A stretch of DNA of 64,000 bases, taken from the NCBI RefSeq assembly GCF_009834875.1, contig NZ_WVHT01000001.1, positions 682,001 through 746,000 of the forward strand, written 5' to 3'. This document shows, piece by piece, positions 1-7,427 of the stretch. The stretch's first letter is position 1; each line of letters starts with the position of its first letter. The position numbers and the translations under genes are program-made. The notes beneath the pieces were generated by a model that made no database searches, was not told where the DNA came from, and was given only the letters and a program-made list of their open reading frames with translations. This DNA comes from Hufsiella arboris (GTDB taxonomy: Bacteria; Bacteroidota; Bacteroidia; Sphingobacteriales; Sphingobacteriaceae).

Positions 1-41
1 CCGTCGACGATACTTTTATTATTAGAAGAGAGATCTTTCAT
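1..41 (-). CDS. Molybdopterin-binding subunit of xanthine-dehydrogenase-type enzyme (5' end only)
   Basis: The first 13 codons of a minus-strand gene (MKDLSSNNKSIVDG...) begin at 41 and run off the window. It starts 6 bases after the FAD-subunit stop codon at 48-50, so it is the third gene of the same transcript. In this enzyme family the order is 2Fe-2S, FAD, then the large Mo-cofactor subunit, so that identity is inferred from position. Too little is present for any motif. Confidence 0.6.
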   Translation of the reverse strand, partial: MKDLSSNNKSIVD

Positions 42-47
42 TTTTAC

Positions 48-1031
48 TTAGCTTAAACCTGACGCCTTACTTAAAGCTTCGACAATAGCAGCAGGAGCCA
101 TCTTCAGCTTGAAATCGTTATAACCGAATGATTTTGCACCCGCCATGGACAGTTTTGCAGCTTGTTCGAAATTCTCCGCGGAAGCTTTTTTTCCCGCAAG
201 GAATTTTTCAGCTTCCGAAAGGCGCCATGGCTTATGTGCAACTCCTCCCATTGCCAGGCGGCAAGCTTTGATCGTTTGTCCATCAAGGGATAAAGCCGCC
301 GCTACCGATACAAGAGCAAAAGCGTATGAGGCACGGTCCCTTAACTTCAGGTAGTAAGAATTTTTAGCAAAATCATTTTCCGGTATCGAAACCGATTCAA
401 TCAGCTCACCTTTCTGCAGTATGTTATCTTTCTCGGGATTCTGACCGGGCAGCTTGTGGAAATCTCCAAAAGGAATCTTCCTCGATCCTTTCGGACCGCT
501 AACCGTAACAGTTGCTTCAAGAGCTGTCAAAGCAACACACATATCGCTCGGGTGCACAGCGATACACTGGTTACTGGTTCCGAAAATGGCATGCATGCGG
601 TTGTAGCCGCCGATCGCGCCGCATCCCGAACCTGGCTTACGCTTGTTACACGGCATCGCCGTATCGTAAAAATACGGACAGCGTGTTCGCTGCATCATGT
701 TGCCGCCAACGGTAGCCATATTCCTCAACTGCGGGGAGGCTCCTGATTTCAGCGCCATCGAAAGCAACGGCTGCTGTTTTATGATCAGCTCATTTTCAGA
801 AACATCAGAATTAAGCGCCAGTGCGCCAATAGTTATTGATGTTTTATCCGATTTTACGTCCTTTAGCGGCAGGTTATTGATGTCGATCAATTTCTGCGGA
901 GCGGTAACTCCGCGTTTCATCAGATCCACCAGGTTGGTGCCCCCTGCAATGAATTGTCCGTCGCCGGCTTTTGCTAAAGTGCCGATTGCCTCTTTAACCG
1001 TGGAGGCACGCACATACTGAAAATTGATCAT
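48..1031 (-). CDS. FAD-binding subunit of periplasmic xanthine dehydrogenase/aldehyde oxidoreductase (PaoB/YagS-like)
   Basis: Medium subunit that passes electrons through FAD between the 2Fe-2S subunit and the molybdenum site. The 327-aa protein has the family's FAD-binding stretch near the N-terminus (FIAGGTNLVDLMK) and the second flavin-contact region ATVGGNMMQRTRCPYF, where the RTRCPYF...CNKRKPGSGC cysteines are typical of PaoB/YagS members that carry an extra 4Fe-4S cluster. The CO-dehydrogenase flavoprotein C-terminal domain follows (GELIESVSIP...). I chose the ATG at 1031 because it overlaps the stop of the upstream 2Fe-2S gene as ATGA; the reading frame continues upstream but would lie over that gene. 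No export signal is present, so it probably rides to the periplasm with the Tat-signal subunit. Confidence 0.93.
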   Translation of the reverse strand: MINFQYVRASTVKEAIGTLAKAGDGQFIAGGTNLVDLMKRGVTAPQKLIDINNLPLKDVKSDKTSITIGALALNSDVSENELIIKQQPLLSMALKSGASPQLRNMATVGGNMMQRTRCPYFYDTAMPCNKRKPGSGCGAIGGYNRMHAIFGTSNQCIAVHPSDMCVALTALEATVTVSGPKGSRKIPFGDFHKLPGQNPEKDNILQKGELIESVSIPENDFAKNSYYLKLRDRASYAFALVSVAAALSLDGQTIKACRLAMGGVAHKPWRLSEAEKFLAGKKASAENFEQAAKLSMAGAKSFGYNDFKLKMAPAAIVEALSKASGLS

Positions 1032-1669
1032 GCCTTTTGCCCTCCGTTCTTTACATCTGCGATCGCATCGACTATATTGGGATAAGCGCCACACCGGCAA
1101 ATGTTGCCGCTCATAAATTCACGGATTTCATCTTTTGAATTTGCATGCCCTTCATTGATACAAGCAACTGCCGACATAATTTGCCCTGGGGTACAATAGC
1201 CACACTGGAAACCGTCATGTTTGATGAAAGCTTCCTGCATAGGATGCAGTTCATCGCCGTTGGCCAGACCCTCGATCGTGGTGATCTTTTTACCCTGATG
1301 CATTACAGCTAATGAAAGGCAGGAATTAACCCGTTTGCCGTCAACATGTACGGTGCATGCTCCGCATTGCCCATGGTCACAACCTTTCTTGGTGCCGGTA
1401 AGTTGTAGTTGCTCGCGTAGAAAATCAAGTAAAGTAACTCGCGGTTCAACATTTACCTGTTGCATTTTTCCGTTTACTTCGATGCTTAAGGGAAGTTGTT
1501 CGAGCGCCGACGCGAACTTTTCGTCAAGTTCGGCTTCTGCAGCTTTAATCAGACTTCCGGGTGCAAGGGAAATAGCGGTGAGAAGAGAAGACTTTTTAAG
1601 AAAGTCGCGCCTCTCAGTATGCTTTATGTGCCGATGCGGCTTCTCGTTAGAAGTATCTTCAGGTTTCAT
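1028..1669 (-). CDS. 2Fe-2S subunit of xanthine dehydrogenase-type oxidoreductase, Tat-exported (PaoA/YagT-like)
   Basis: Small iron-sulfur subunit, 213 aa. Residues about 20-45 form a twin-arginine signal (RRDFLKKSSLL then a hydrophobic run), so the enzyme should act in the periplasm. The plant-type 2Fe-2S domain has the C-x4-C-x2-C pattern (CDHGQCGAC) and a later Cys (NSCLSL). The C-terminal all-helical domain carries the second cluster (CGYCTPGQ ... CRCGAYPNI). It is first in the operon: its TGA overlaps the ATG of the FAD subunit, and the Mo subunit follows. Aldehydes or purines are the usual substrates of this family; which one applies here cannot be told. Confidence 0.95.
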   Translation of the reverse strand: MKPEDTSNEKPHRHIKHTERRDFLKKSSLLTAISLAPGSLIKAAEAELDEKFASALEQLPLSIEVNGKMQQVNVEPRVTLLDFLREQLQLTGTKKGCDHGQCGACTVHVDGKRVNSCLSLAVMHQGKKITTIEGLANGDELHPMQEAFIKHDGFQCGYCTPGQIMSAVACINEGHANSKDEIREFMSGNICRCGAYPNIVDAIADVKNGGQKA

Positions 1670-1868
1670 AAAAGACGACTTTTGAAAAGTTAAATTAAGA
1701 AATAAATCTAAGCGGGATTCTCATTAAAAATAATTCAAAATCAGTCTAAATGTTTTATTAGCAAAAATTGAAGTAGTTGTCCAATCCTGCTGGTCACGCT
1801 TGTTATGATGTTATAAATCAAAATCATTAACTTGACTGGTAACAACCAGGCACTAAATTAAAAAGACA

Positions 1869-2222
1869 ATGGATGAGTATGTTTTAATTATGAGACACGA
1901 AGATGGCAGCAAGATCGCGTCGCCGGAGCAAATGCAGGAATGGATGAAGCAAACAATGGACTGGATCGGCGGGATTGCCGCACAAAACAAGTTTGTATCA
2001 GGCACGGGTTTGCCGTTTGATGGCGCACGCGTTGTGTCGTCGGATAAAATGGTAACTAATGGTCCGTTTGGCGATATTAAAGAAACAATTGGCGGTTTTA
2101 TCACCGTACGCGCCGAATCTGTTGAGGAAGCAGTCGAATTTGCCAAAGGCTGCCCCGTTTTGCAGGGGGAAGGCAACACGATGGAAGTTCGGAAAATTGC
2201 AAAAAACGATGGGACGCATTAA
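1869..2222 (+). CDS. YCII-related / DGPF-domain protein
   Basis: A 117-aa cytoplasmic protein of the YCII/DGPF superfamily. The DGPF-type motif is visible as TNGPFGDIKETIGGF, after an N-terminal strand (EYVLIMRHEDG) and the family's helix (MQEWMKQTMDWIGGI). The biochemical function of the family is not established. Its likely partner is the sigma factor that starts at 2634: ECF42-type sigma genes are known to sit beside DGPF genes and control them. The 410-base gap between the two is unusually large for that arrangement and holds a degraded repeat. Confidence 0.9.
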   Translation: MDEYVLIMRHEDGSKIASPEQMQEWMKQTMDWIGGIAAQNKFVSGTGLPFDGARVVSSDKMVTNGPFGDIKETIGGFITVRAESVEEAVEFAKGCPVLQGEGNTMEVRKIAKNDGTH

Positions 2223-2275
2223 GTGATTTGTTCAACCGGTGATCTGTCAGAAATTGCGAATGACATTGCATTTTA

Positions 2276-2401
2276 AACCCGACAGAAGGGAAAAGCCCGC
2301 AACGAAGCGGTGTCCATGCGTTCCGGATGAGGACTTGTACCGTATGGCGGGACTGCAGCGAATAGTAAGGTGAAACTGCGGTTTCCAAAAATTTTATAAT
2401 C
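2276..2401 (+). repeat. Dispersed intergenic repeat, divergent copy
   Basis: The stretch from about 2336 (GGCGGGACTGCAGCG ... GAAACTGCGGTTTCC AAAAATTTTATAA) resembles two other intergenic segments, at 13931-13999 and 56347-56415, which share a GGGACT/GGACTATCG block followed about 20 bases on by GAAAC..GCTTTTCAAAAT..TATAA. This copy is the least similar. I see no gene in 2223-2633; short reading frames there are out of register with any recognisable protein. Confidence 0.35.
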
Positions 2402-2633
2402 CCTGAAAATCCGTTCAATTTGTTATCCAGGCTTTAATTCCGTTCAATAAGTATAGCATTTAATCACAGATAGAAATTGATAAGATTTAGAAAGCAAGGC
2501 CATAATATCATTGGTTCCGGTAACTCCGTCGTAGGCTGTAACCCTCGTGCCTTCGGGCTGCCGCTTCCACCGGGTTTAAGACCGATAAGACAGTGCAAAA
2601 ACTGGGTAAATACGAAGTGTAATTAACAAACCT

Positions 2634-3887
2634 TTGGAACAGGAAGAACTATTACCTCATTTATTCCGGACCGAGTTCAGGAAAATAACCGCGGTGTTGT
2701 GTAAGGTTTTCGGCGCTGCTGATATCGAAACTGCAGAAGATATCGCCAGCGAAACGTTTACATCAGCGCTGGAAACCTGGCCATATAAAGGCATGCCCGA
2801 AAACCCGGTTGCATGGCTTTATTCGGTTGCTAAAAACAAAGCCCGAAACCACATAGCGCGACATGCTGTTTTCTCCAATAAGGTGTCTCCTTACGTTAGC
2901 GGCCAATTTTCGGAGAGCAGTCAGCCTGACATCGATCTGTCAAGTCAAAATATCCGCGACAGTCAGTTGCAGATGCTCTTCGCAATTTGCCACCCCGTTA
3001 TTCCACCAGAGTCGCAGGTCGGCCTGGCATTGCGCATTCTCTGCGGATTCGGAATTGAGGAAATTGCCAATGCTTTCTTAACCAATAAGGAAACGATAAA
3101 CAAGCGGCTTTTCCGAGCACGGCAAAAGCTTCGGGAGGAAAACATTCCAATAGCGTTTCCAGGTGATGAGGAAGTAGACAAACGATTGCAAACGGTTTTG
3201 CGAACAATTTACCTGCTTTATAATGAAGGATATTATTCTGAAAGCCAGGACGCATTGTTGCGGGAGGATTTATGCCTGGAAGCGATGCGCCTGGCTTTTA
3301 TGCTGATTGAAAATGAAAAAACCAATCAACCGACAGTCAACGCGTTGTTTTCATTGATGTGTTTTCATTCCTCGCGTTTCAAAGCGCGGCAAAATGAGCA
3401 TGGTGAAATGATCCTCTACAATGATCAGGATGAATCTTTGTGGGATCAGGCGTTGATAGCACAGGGAGTATTTCATCTAAAGGAAGCATCTCGCGGAACG
3501 GAAATCTCAAAATATCACCTGGAGGCTGGGATCGCCTTTTGGCATACAAAAAAAGCTGACACCGCCGAGAAATGGGAAAATATACTGCAGCTATATAATC
3601 ATCTGCTTCAGCTCGAGTATTCGCCCGTTGCGGCGCTGAACAGAACATTTGCGCTATCAAAAGTGCATAGTAAGCAGATTGCGATTGTTGAAGCGGAAAA
3701 GCTTAAACTCATAAATAACCGGTTTTATTTTTCATTACTTGGAGAGCTTTATATGGATATCGATTCTGAAAAAGCTAAAAGTTTTTTTGATGCGGCTTTA
3801 TTACTTGCCAAATCTAAAGAAGATAGAAAATTGATTTCAGAAAAATTACAGTCACTTGCCGGCTTAAGAAAGTCTATTGACTCTTGA
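2634..3887 (+). CDS. ECF42-type RNA polymerase sigma factor with C-terminal TPR-like extension (DUF6596)
   Basis: 417 aa. Residues 5-75 are sigma region 2 (LLPHLFRTEFRKI ... ENPVAWLYSVAKNKARN) and about 105-170 region 4 (QVGLALRILCGFGIEEIANAFLTNKETINKRLFRARQKLRE, given here only as landmarks). The remaining ~240 residues are the helical DUF6596/TPR-like extension typical of the ECF42 group, beginning with the DEEVDKRLQTVLRTIYLLYNEGY block. No anti-sigma factor is encoded nearby, as is usual for this group, where the C-terminal extension is thought to control activity. The start is a TTG at 2634: there is no in-frame ATG before the conserved ELLPHLFR, and an in-frame stop lies upstream. The DGPF gene at 1869 is the probable target. 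Confidence 0.93.
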   Translation: MEQEELLPHLFRTEFRKITAVLCKVFGAADIETAEDIASETFTSALETWPYKGMPENPVAWLYSVAKNKARNHIARHAVFSNKVSPYVSGQFSESSQPDIDLSSQNIRDSQLQMLFAICHPVIPPESQVGLALRILCGFGIEEIANAFLTNKETINKRLFRARQKLREENIPIAFPGDEEVDKRLQTVLRTIYLLYNEGYYSESQDALLREDLCLEAMRLAFMLIENEKTNQPTVNALFSLMCFHSSRFKARQNEHGEMILYNDQDESLWDQALIAQGVFHLKEASRGTEISKYHLEAGIAFWHTKKADTAEKWENILQLYNHLLQLEYSPVAALNRTFALSKVHSKQIAIVEAEKLKLINNRFYFSLLGELYMDIDSEKAKSFFDAALLLAKSKEDRKLISEKLQSLAGLRKSIDS

Positions 3888-3923
3888 AGGCAATTTTTAT
3901 ATTTGGTTATCAGATGCTTCTTT

Positions 3924-5174
3924 ATGCAATACAAAAGATACTTGTTACTCGCTTTCATTTTTGTCAGTTTATCACTTAAAGCTCAAAATCCAGCAAATAC
4001 AAATATTAAGTTTCGACAATTTGCTCATATGCAGGATAGTTTGCTTCACGTCGCTTACGTAAAGAGAGATATTAAGTCTTACAATACCGTTTTGAACCGC
4101 TTTTTATCTAGCTATCAAAAATTATCAAAAGAGGATCAACAATACTTCAAAGGGTACGATATCAACTTTCTCTATAACTTAAGTTGTACCTATTCATTGC
4201 TCAATGACAAGAGGATGGCTATAGAAAGTTTGGAACGGTCGATTAATGCGGGATACACGAATTACAATCATATTCAAGAGGATACAGACCTTGATAATAT
4301 CAGGAATGAACAGGGCTATAAAGATATTTTTGAAAAACTACGAAGGACATCCGATTATCTTTATATTCTGAAAGGGGCGACCAAATATAACCCAACCGAA
4401 AACCGCGAGTTGCCTAAATTTACTTACCAGTCACGCAGAGATTCGAATTTGATTTCTTTACGTAAATCTTTCAAGTTAGATTCTATAGCAGGCCAGGGCA
4501 GTGAGGTTTCCAAAATTCTGAATTTAATGCATTGGGTTCACAATCTTATTCCCCATGACGGTAATCACAATAATCCCGCTGTAAAAAATGCGTTGAGTAC
4601 GATCAGCGTTTGCAAAAGCGAAAAAAGAGGATTAAACTGCCGTGGGCTTGCGACTGTGCTTAACGAATGTTACTTGTCAATTGGCATAAAATCCAGGTTC
4701 GTCACTTGTTTGCCGAAGGACAGTTTAAAGGTTGACAACGATTGCCATGTTATCAACATGGTTTATTCTAATGAACTTAAAAAATGGCTGTGGATCGATC
4801 CTACTAATGACGCCTACGTAATGAATGAAAATGGCGAACTTTTAAGCATTGCCGAAGTTAGAGAACGAATTATAGCCGATAAGCCAGTTATACTAACTCC
4901 TGAAGCGAACTGGAATCATAAAGCCTCTATAAAGAAAGAAGATTATTTATACAATTACATGGCCAAAAACCTTTATCTGCTAGAGTGCCCATTGAACAGT
5001 GAATACGATGCTGAAACCCGGCAGCAGGGAAAAACAATAAATTATCTGCAATTAGTTCCACTCGACTATTTTAACAAGTCGCTGGAAACTTCAAAGATTA
5101 TTGATAATGATACGAAAACCTCGTTGAATATTTATCGAACAAATAATCCGGACGTATTCTGGACAGCGCCGTAG
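3924..5174 (+). CDS. Secreted transglutaminase-like (papain-fold) protein
   Basis: 416 aa with a signal peptide (MQYKRYLLLAFIFVSLSLKAQ). Residues ~30-150 are helical and look like a short TPR stretch (MAIESLERSINAGYTN...). The transglutaminase core follows with a plausible Cys-His-Asp triad: Cys in LNCRGLATVL, His in NDCHVINMVY and Asp in WLWIDPTNDAY. In bacteria such domains are mostly proteases or amidases, not cross-linking enzymes; the substrate is unknown. I took the ATG at 3924 rather than the upstream TTG at 3903 because it gives a clean signal peptide. It lies 36 bases after the sigma gene and may be co-transcribed. Confidence 0.85.
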   Translation: MQYKRYLLLAFIFVSLSLKAQNPANTNIKFRQFAHMQDSLLHVAYVKRDIKSYNTVLNRFLSSYQKLSKEDQQYFKGYDINFLYNLSCTYSLLNDKRMAIESLERSINAGYTNYNHIQEDTDLDNIRNEQGYKDIFEKLRRTSDYLYILKGATKYNPTENRELPKFTYQSRRDSNLISLRKSFKLDSIAGQGSEVSKILNLMHWVHNLIPHDGNHNNPAVKNALSTISVCKSEKRGLNCRGLATVLNECYLSIGIKSRFVTCLPKDSLKVDNDCHVINMVYSNELKKWLWIDPTNDAYVMNENGELLSIAEVRERIIADKPVILTPEANWNHKASIKKEDYLYNYMAKNLYLLECPLNSEYDAETRQQGKTINYLQLVPLDYFNKSLETSKIIDNDTKTSLNIYRTNNPDVFWTAP

Positions 5175-5229
5175 TTGTTTTAGCAATGAAATGGGTGAGA
5201 TATTATATTCACCCGCCATCAGTAAATCA

Positions 5230-6237
5230 TTATTTCTGCATAACCATCACGCCATTCAGCAGCAAAGTATTTCCTTCCTCAGCTTCGATATTGTAAACTT
5301 TCTGAGAACCTTCGCCGGCTTCAGTTTTATTTAACACTGTATAAAGTTCGTAGGATTTCGTCAGTTCATCAAAGCAGTACACTTTATCGCCGGACTTTAT
5401 TTCGCCTGCTTTTTTTAATCCTTCCGAGGTTTTCATCGGATGGTTGGGCGTTGCTTTAAGAAGTTTCCCCGAAAGTTTCACTACTATTCCCTGGTCGTTA
5501 GCCGACTCAACAGCATCGACCAATGTCAGGCTGGTAATGGCATAGTTCTTTGCCTCGTGTACGATAAGTGATTTAACCTTTATCGCTTCCTGTTTTTTTG
5601 TCGATTCGTTCAGTGTTAATACTTCATCGCCAGGTTTTAGATCTTTCAGCAATTTTTTACTGCCATTTAACATGGTTACTTCCTGTGAGCCGGGGAAGCA
5701 GATATCGTTGCCATAAGTGGCATGCTCGTCTTTCATTTCCTTGCCGCCGTTTAGCACAGAATATTCCAGCGAGGCAACTTCCTTCGAAAGAACATAAGAC
5801 AATTTCAGCACGAAGTTCTTTTCCATTTTGTCAATGCCGTGAATGTCTTCAAAATAGGCTTCCCACACTTTCGGATCGGCGCTTGCATTCGGCAAAAGTG
5901 CCTGGTAAACTTTGCCTTTCTCGTCGGTGTAAAAAATCATCAGGCCTAGTTCCTGCATACCTTCTTTTGCGATGAGCTTATATAGGTCAATGCGTTTTTT
6001 TAAGCCATCGTCGCCGGTTATAAAGTAGGGTTTTTTAGCCTGGTAACGGTCAAGGACATACGTGTTTTCAAATTTCACGTAGGTTTCGTTATCCAGATCT
6101 TTGATGGTGAAGGTTTTTGCTTTTTTATACTCATCCATTGTAAGCGGGCGCGGCGTTTTAGCGTCCTGGGCATGGCCTTTAATTACAATTAGAATGAACG
6201 TTGTTGCCAGTAAAAATCGTTTGATATTGAATGTCAT
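5230..6237 (-). CDS. Secreted protein with C-terminal Hint (hedgehog/intein) domain
   Basis: 335 aa with a signal peptide (MTFNIKRFLLATTFILIVIKGHAQ). Residues ~25-185 are an unrecognised N-terminal domain. The C-terminal ~140 residues are a Hint domain: block A begins with Cys in NDICFPGSQEVTMLNG, LKDLKPGDEVLTLN follows, block B is KATPNHPMKT with the T-x-x-H pair, then GEIKSGDKVYCFD and the block F-like KVYNIEAEEGNTLLLNG. The protein ends VMVMQK where inteins have a strand ending in His-Asn followed by Cys/Ser/Thr, so the C-terminal splicing residues are absent. N-terminal thioester chemistry, as in hedgehog or type-A bacterial Hint domains, remains possible. It is third in an operon 7 bases after the aminotransferase. 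The ATG at 6237 was chosen because it starts the signal peptide. Confidence 0.85.
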   Translation of the reverse strand: MTFNIKRFLLATTFILIVIKGHAQDAKTPRPLTMDEYKKAKTFTIKDLDNETYVKFENTYVLDRYQAKKPYFITGDDGLKKRIDLYKLIAKEGMQELGLMIFYTDEKGKVYQALLPNASADPKVWEAYFEDIHGIDKMEKNFVLKLSYVLSKEVASLEYSVLNGGKEMKDEHATYGNDICFPGSQEVTMLNGSKKLLKDLKPGDEVLTLNESTKKQEAIKVKSLIVHEAKNYAITSLTLVDAVESANDQGIVVKLSGKLLKATPNHPMKTSEGLKKAGEIKSGDKVYCFDELTKSYELYTVLNKTEAGEGSQKVYNIEAEEGNTLLLNGVMVMQK

Positions 6238-6244
6238 GAGTTGT

Positions 6245-7411
6245 TTAAGATAATTGTTTAAAAGCTTCGGCGAAGGCCTGCATCTCATCCATACGGCCGA
6301 TGCTCACGCGGCACCAGTCTTTGTCGTTAAATTTCCAGTAGCGGATCCCGACTCCCCGTTTCATCATTTCATCACTGAACTTCCGGCCATCCATTTTCAA
6401 CTGGAACATCACAAAGTTGGTTGAAGATGGAATATAATCGTAGCCTTCAGCTTTTAGTGTTTTGTATAAAAACTCCTTGGAGGCCATTGTTTTTTTGAAA
6501 GCTTCCTGCAAAAATGCCTGGTCCTGGTAGGCCGCTAGTGCCGCCATTATAGCGGGAGCGGAAATAGACTGGTCGCCAACCGTGTATATAGATAATTTCT
6601 GAAGCATTTCTTTTGATGAAGCAACATAACCAACACGCAGTCCGGCAAAACCGTAGAGTTTTGAGAAAGTACGGGCAACCAATACATTTTGCCCTTTTTT
6701 AACGGCATCGAATAATGTACTTGATTTTGGGTCCGGTAGATAATCTATGTACGCCTCATCGATAAACACGGTTACTTTTTTTGAAACCCTTTCTACAAAA
6801 TCCTTCAATTTTGTGGTATCTAAAACGGTTGCAGTGGGATTGTTGGGATTACAGATGTAAATCAGCTTTGTGCCGCTATCTATCTTTTTCTCCATTGCAT
6901 CCAGATCAAGTTTATATTCCGACGTTAATGGAACTTTAACAATTTTACCGCCAAAATCTGCCGCACAGCGGATCAGGTCATCGTAGGTTGGATCGCCGCA
7001 AATGATGCTGCCGCCATCTTTAGAGAAATACATTGCCGCAGCATGAAGTACGGGTGTGGAGCCAGCATCCAGGGCGATCTGATCTTCATTTAAACCTTCG
7101 TAAGCAGCAATTTTAGAAGTAAGTTCCGAAAAATGCAGGAAGGGATACTGATAACTATTCGCAATTGCATCCTGGATTGCCTTTTTTGCTTTATCGGATG
7201 GGCCGAAAGGGTTTTCATTTGCCAGTAAGCGGGCCTTCAGCTCAGGCATGGATGATAATACTGCTGCCTTATCCGTTAATGCAGTTGATTTAAAAGCACG
7301 AAATACGGGTGCAGCTAAAAGTTTTTCGGCCGCTCCGGAAATAAAAGCGAAGCTTCCGGCGAGCAGAGCTCCGGATTTAATCCAGGTGCGTCTTGTAATT
7401 TCGTTTGCCAT
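6245..7411 (-). CDS. Tat-exported PLP-dependent aminotransferase (histidinol-phosphate aminotransferase-like, class I/II)
   Basis: 388 aa. Residues 1-35 are a twin-arginine signal (ITRRTWIKSGALLAGSFAF). The fold-type I aminotransferase body follows: NENPFGPSDKA near the start, the cofactor-site aspartate in VFIDEAYIDY, the Schiff-base lysine in ARTFSKLYGFAGLRVGY, and the C-terminal substrate-carboxylate arginine in WCRVSIGR. HisC-like enzymes normally act in the cytosol, so a Tat signal on one is notable: it should fold with PLP inside and be exported to the periplasm. It lies between the amine oxidase (16 bases upstream) and the Hint protein (7 bases downstream), suggesting a shared role on an extracytoplasmic amine or amino acid. 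Confidence 0.92.
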   Translation of the reverse strand: MANEITRRTWIKSGALLAGSFAFISGAAEKLLAAPVFRAFKSTALTDKAAVLSSMPELKARLLANENPFGPSDKAKKAIQDAIANSYQYPFLHFSELTSKIAAYEGLNEDQIALDAGSTPVLHAAAMYFSKDGGSIICGDPTYDDLIRCAADFGGKIVKVPLTSEYKLDLDAMEKKIDSGTKLIYICNPNNPTATVLDTTKLKDFVERVSKKVTVFIDEAYIDYLPDPKSSTLFDAVKKGQNVLVARTFSKLYGFAGLRVGYVASSKEMLQKLSIYTVGDQSISAPAIMAALAAYQDQAFLQEAFKKTMASKEFLYKTLKAEGYDYIPSSTNFVMFQLKMDGRKFSDEMMKRGVGIRYWKFNDKDWCRVSIGRMDEMQAFAEAFKQLS

Positions 7412-7427
7412 AATTTTATAGTTTAGT

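Noticed and set aside
2101-2418. 105-aa minus-strand frame upstream of the ECF42 gene
   Set aside because: Shadow of the DGPF gene plus repeat sequence; composition unlike a protein.
2575-2622. C-terminal remnant KTDKTVQKLGKYEV before the ECF42 gene
   Set aside because: Too short, with an upstream stop; may be chance or a lost gene end, not supportable.
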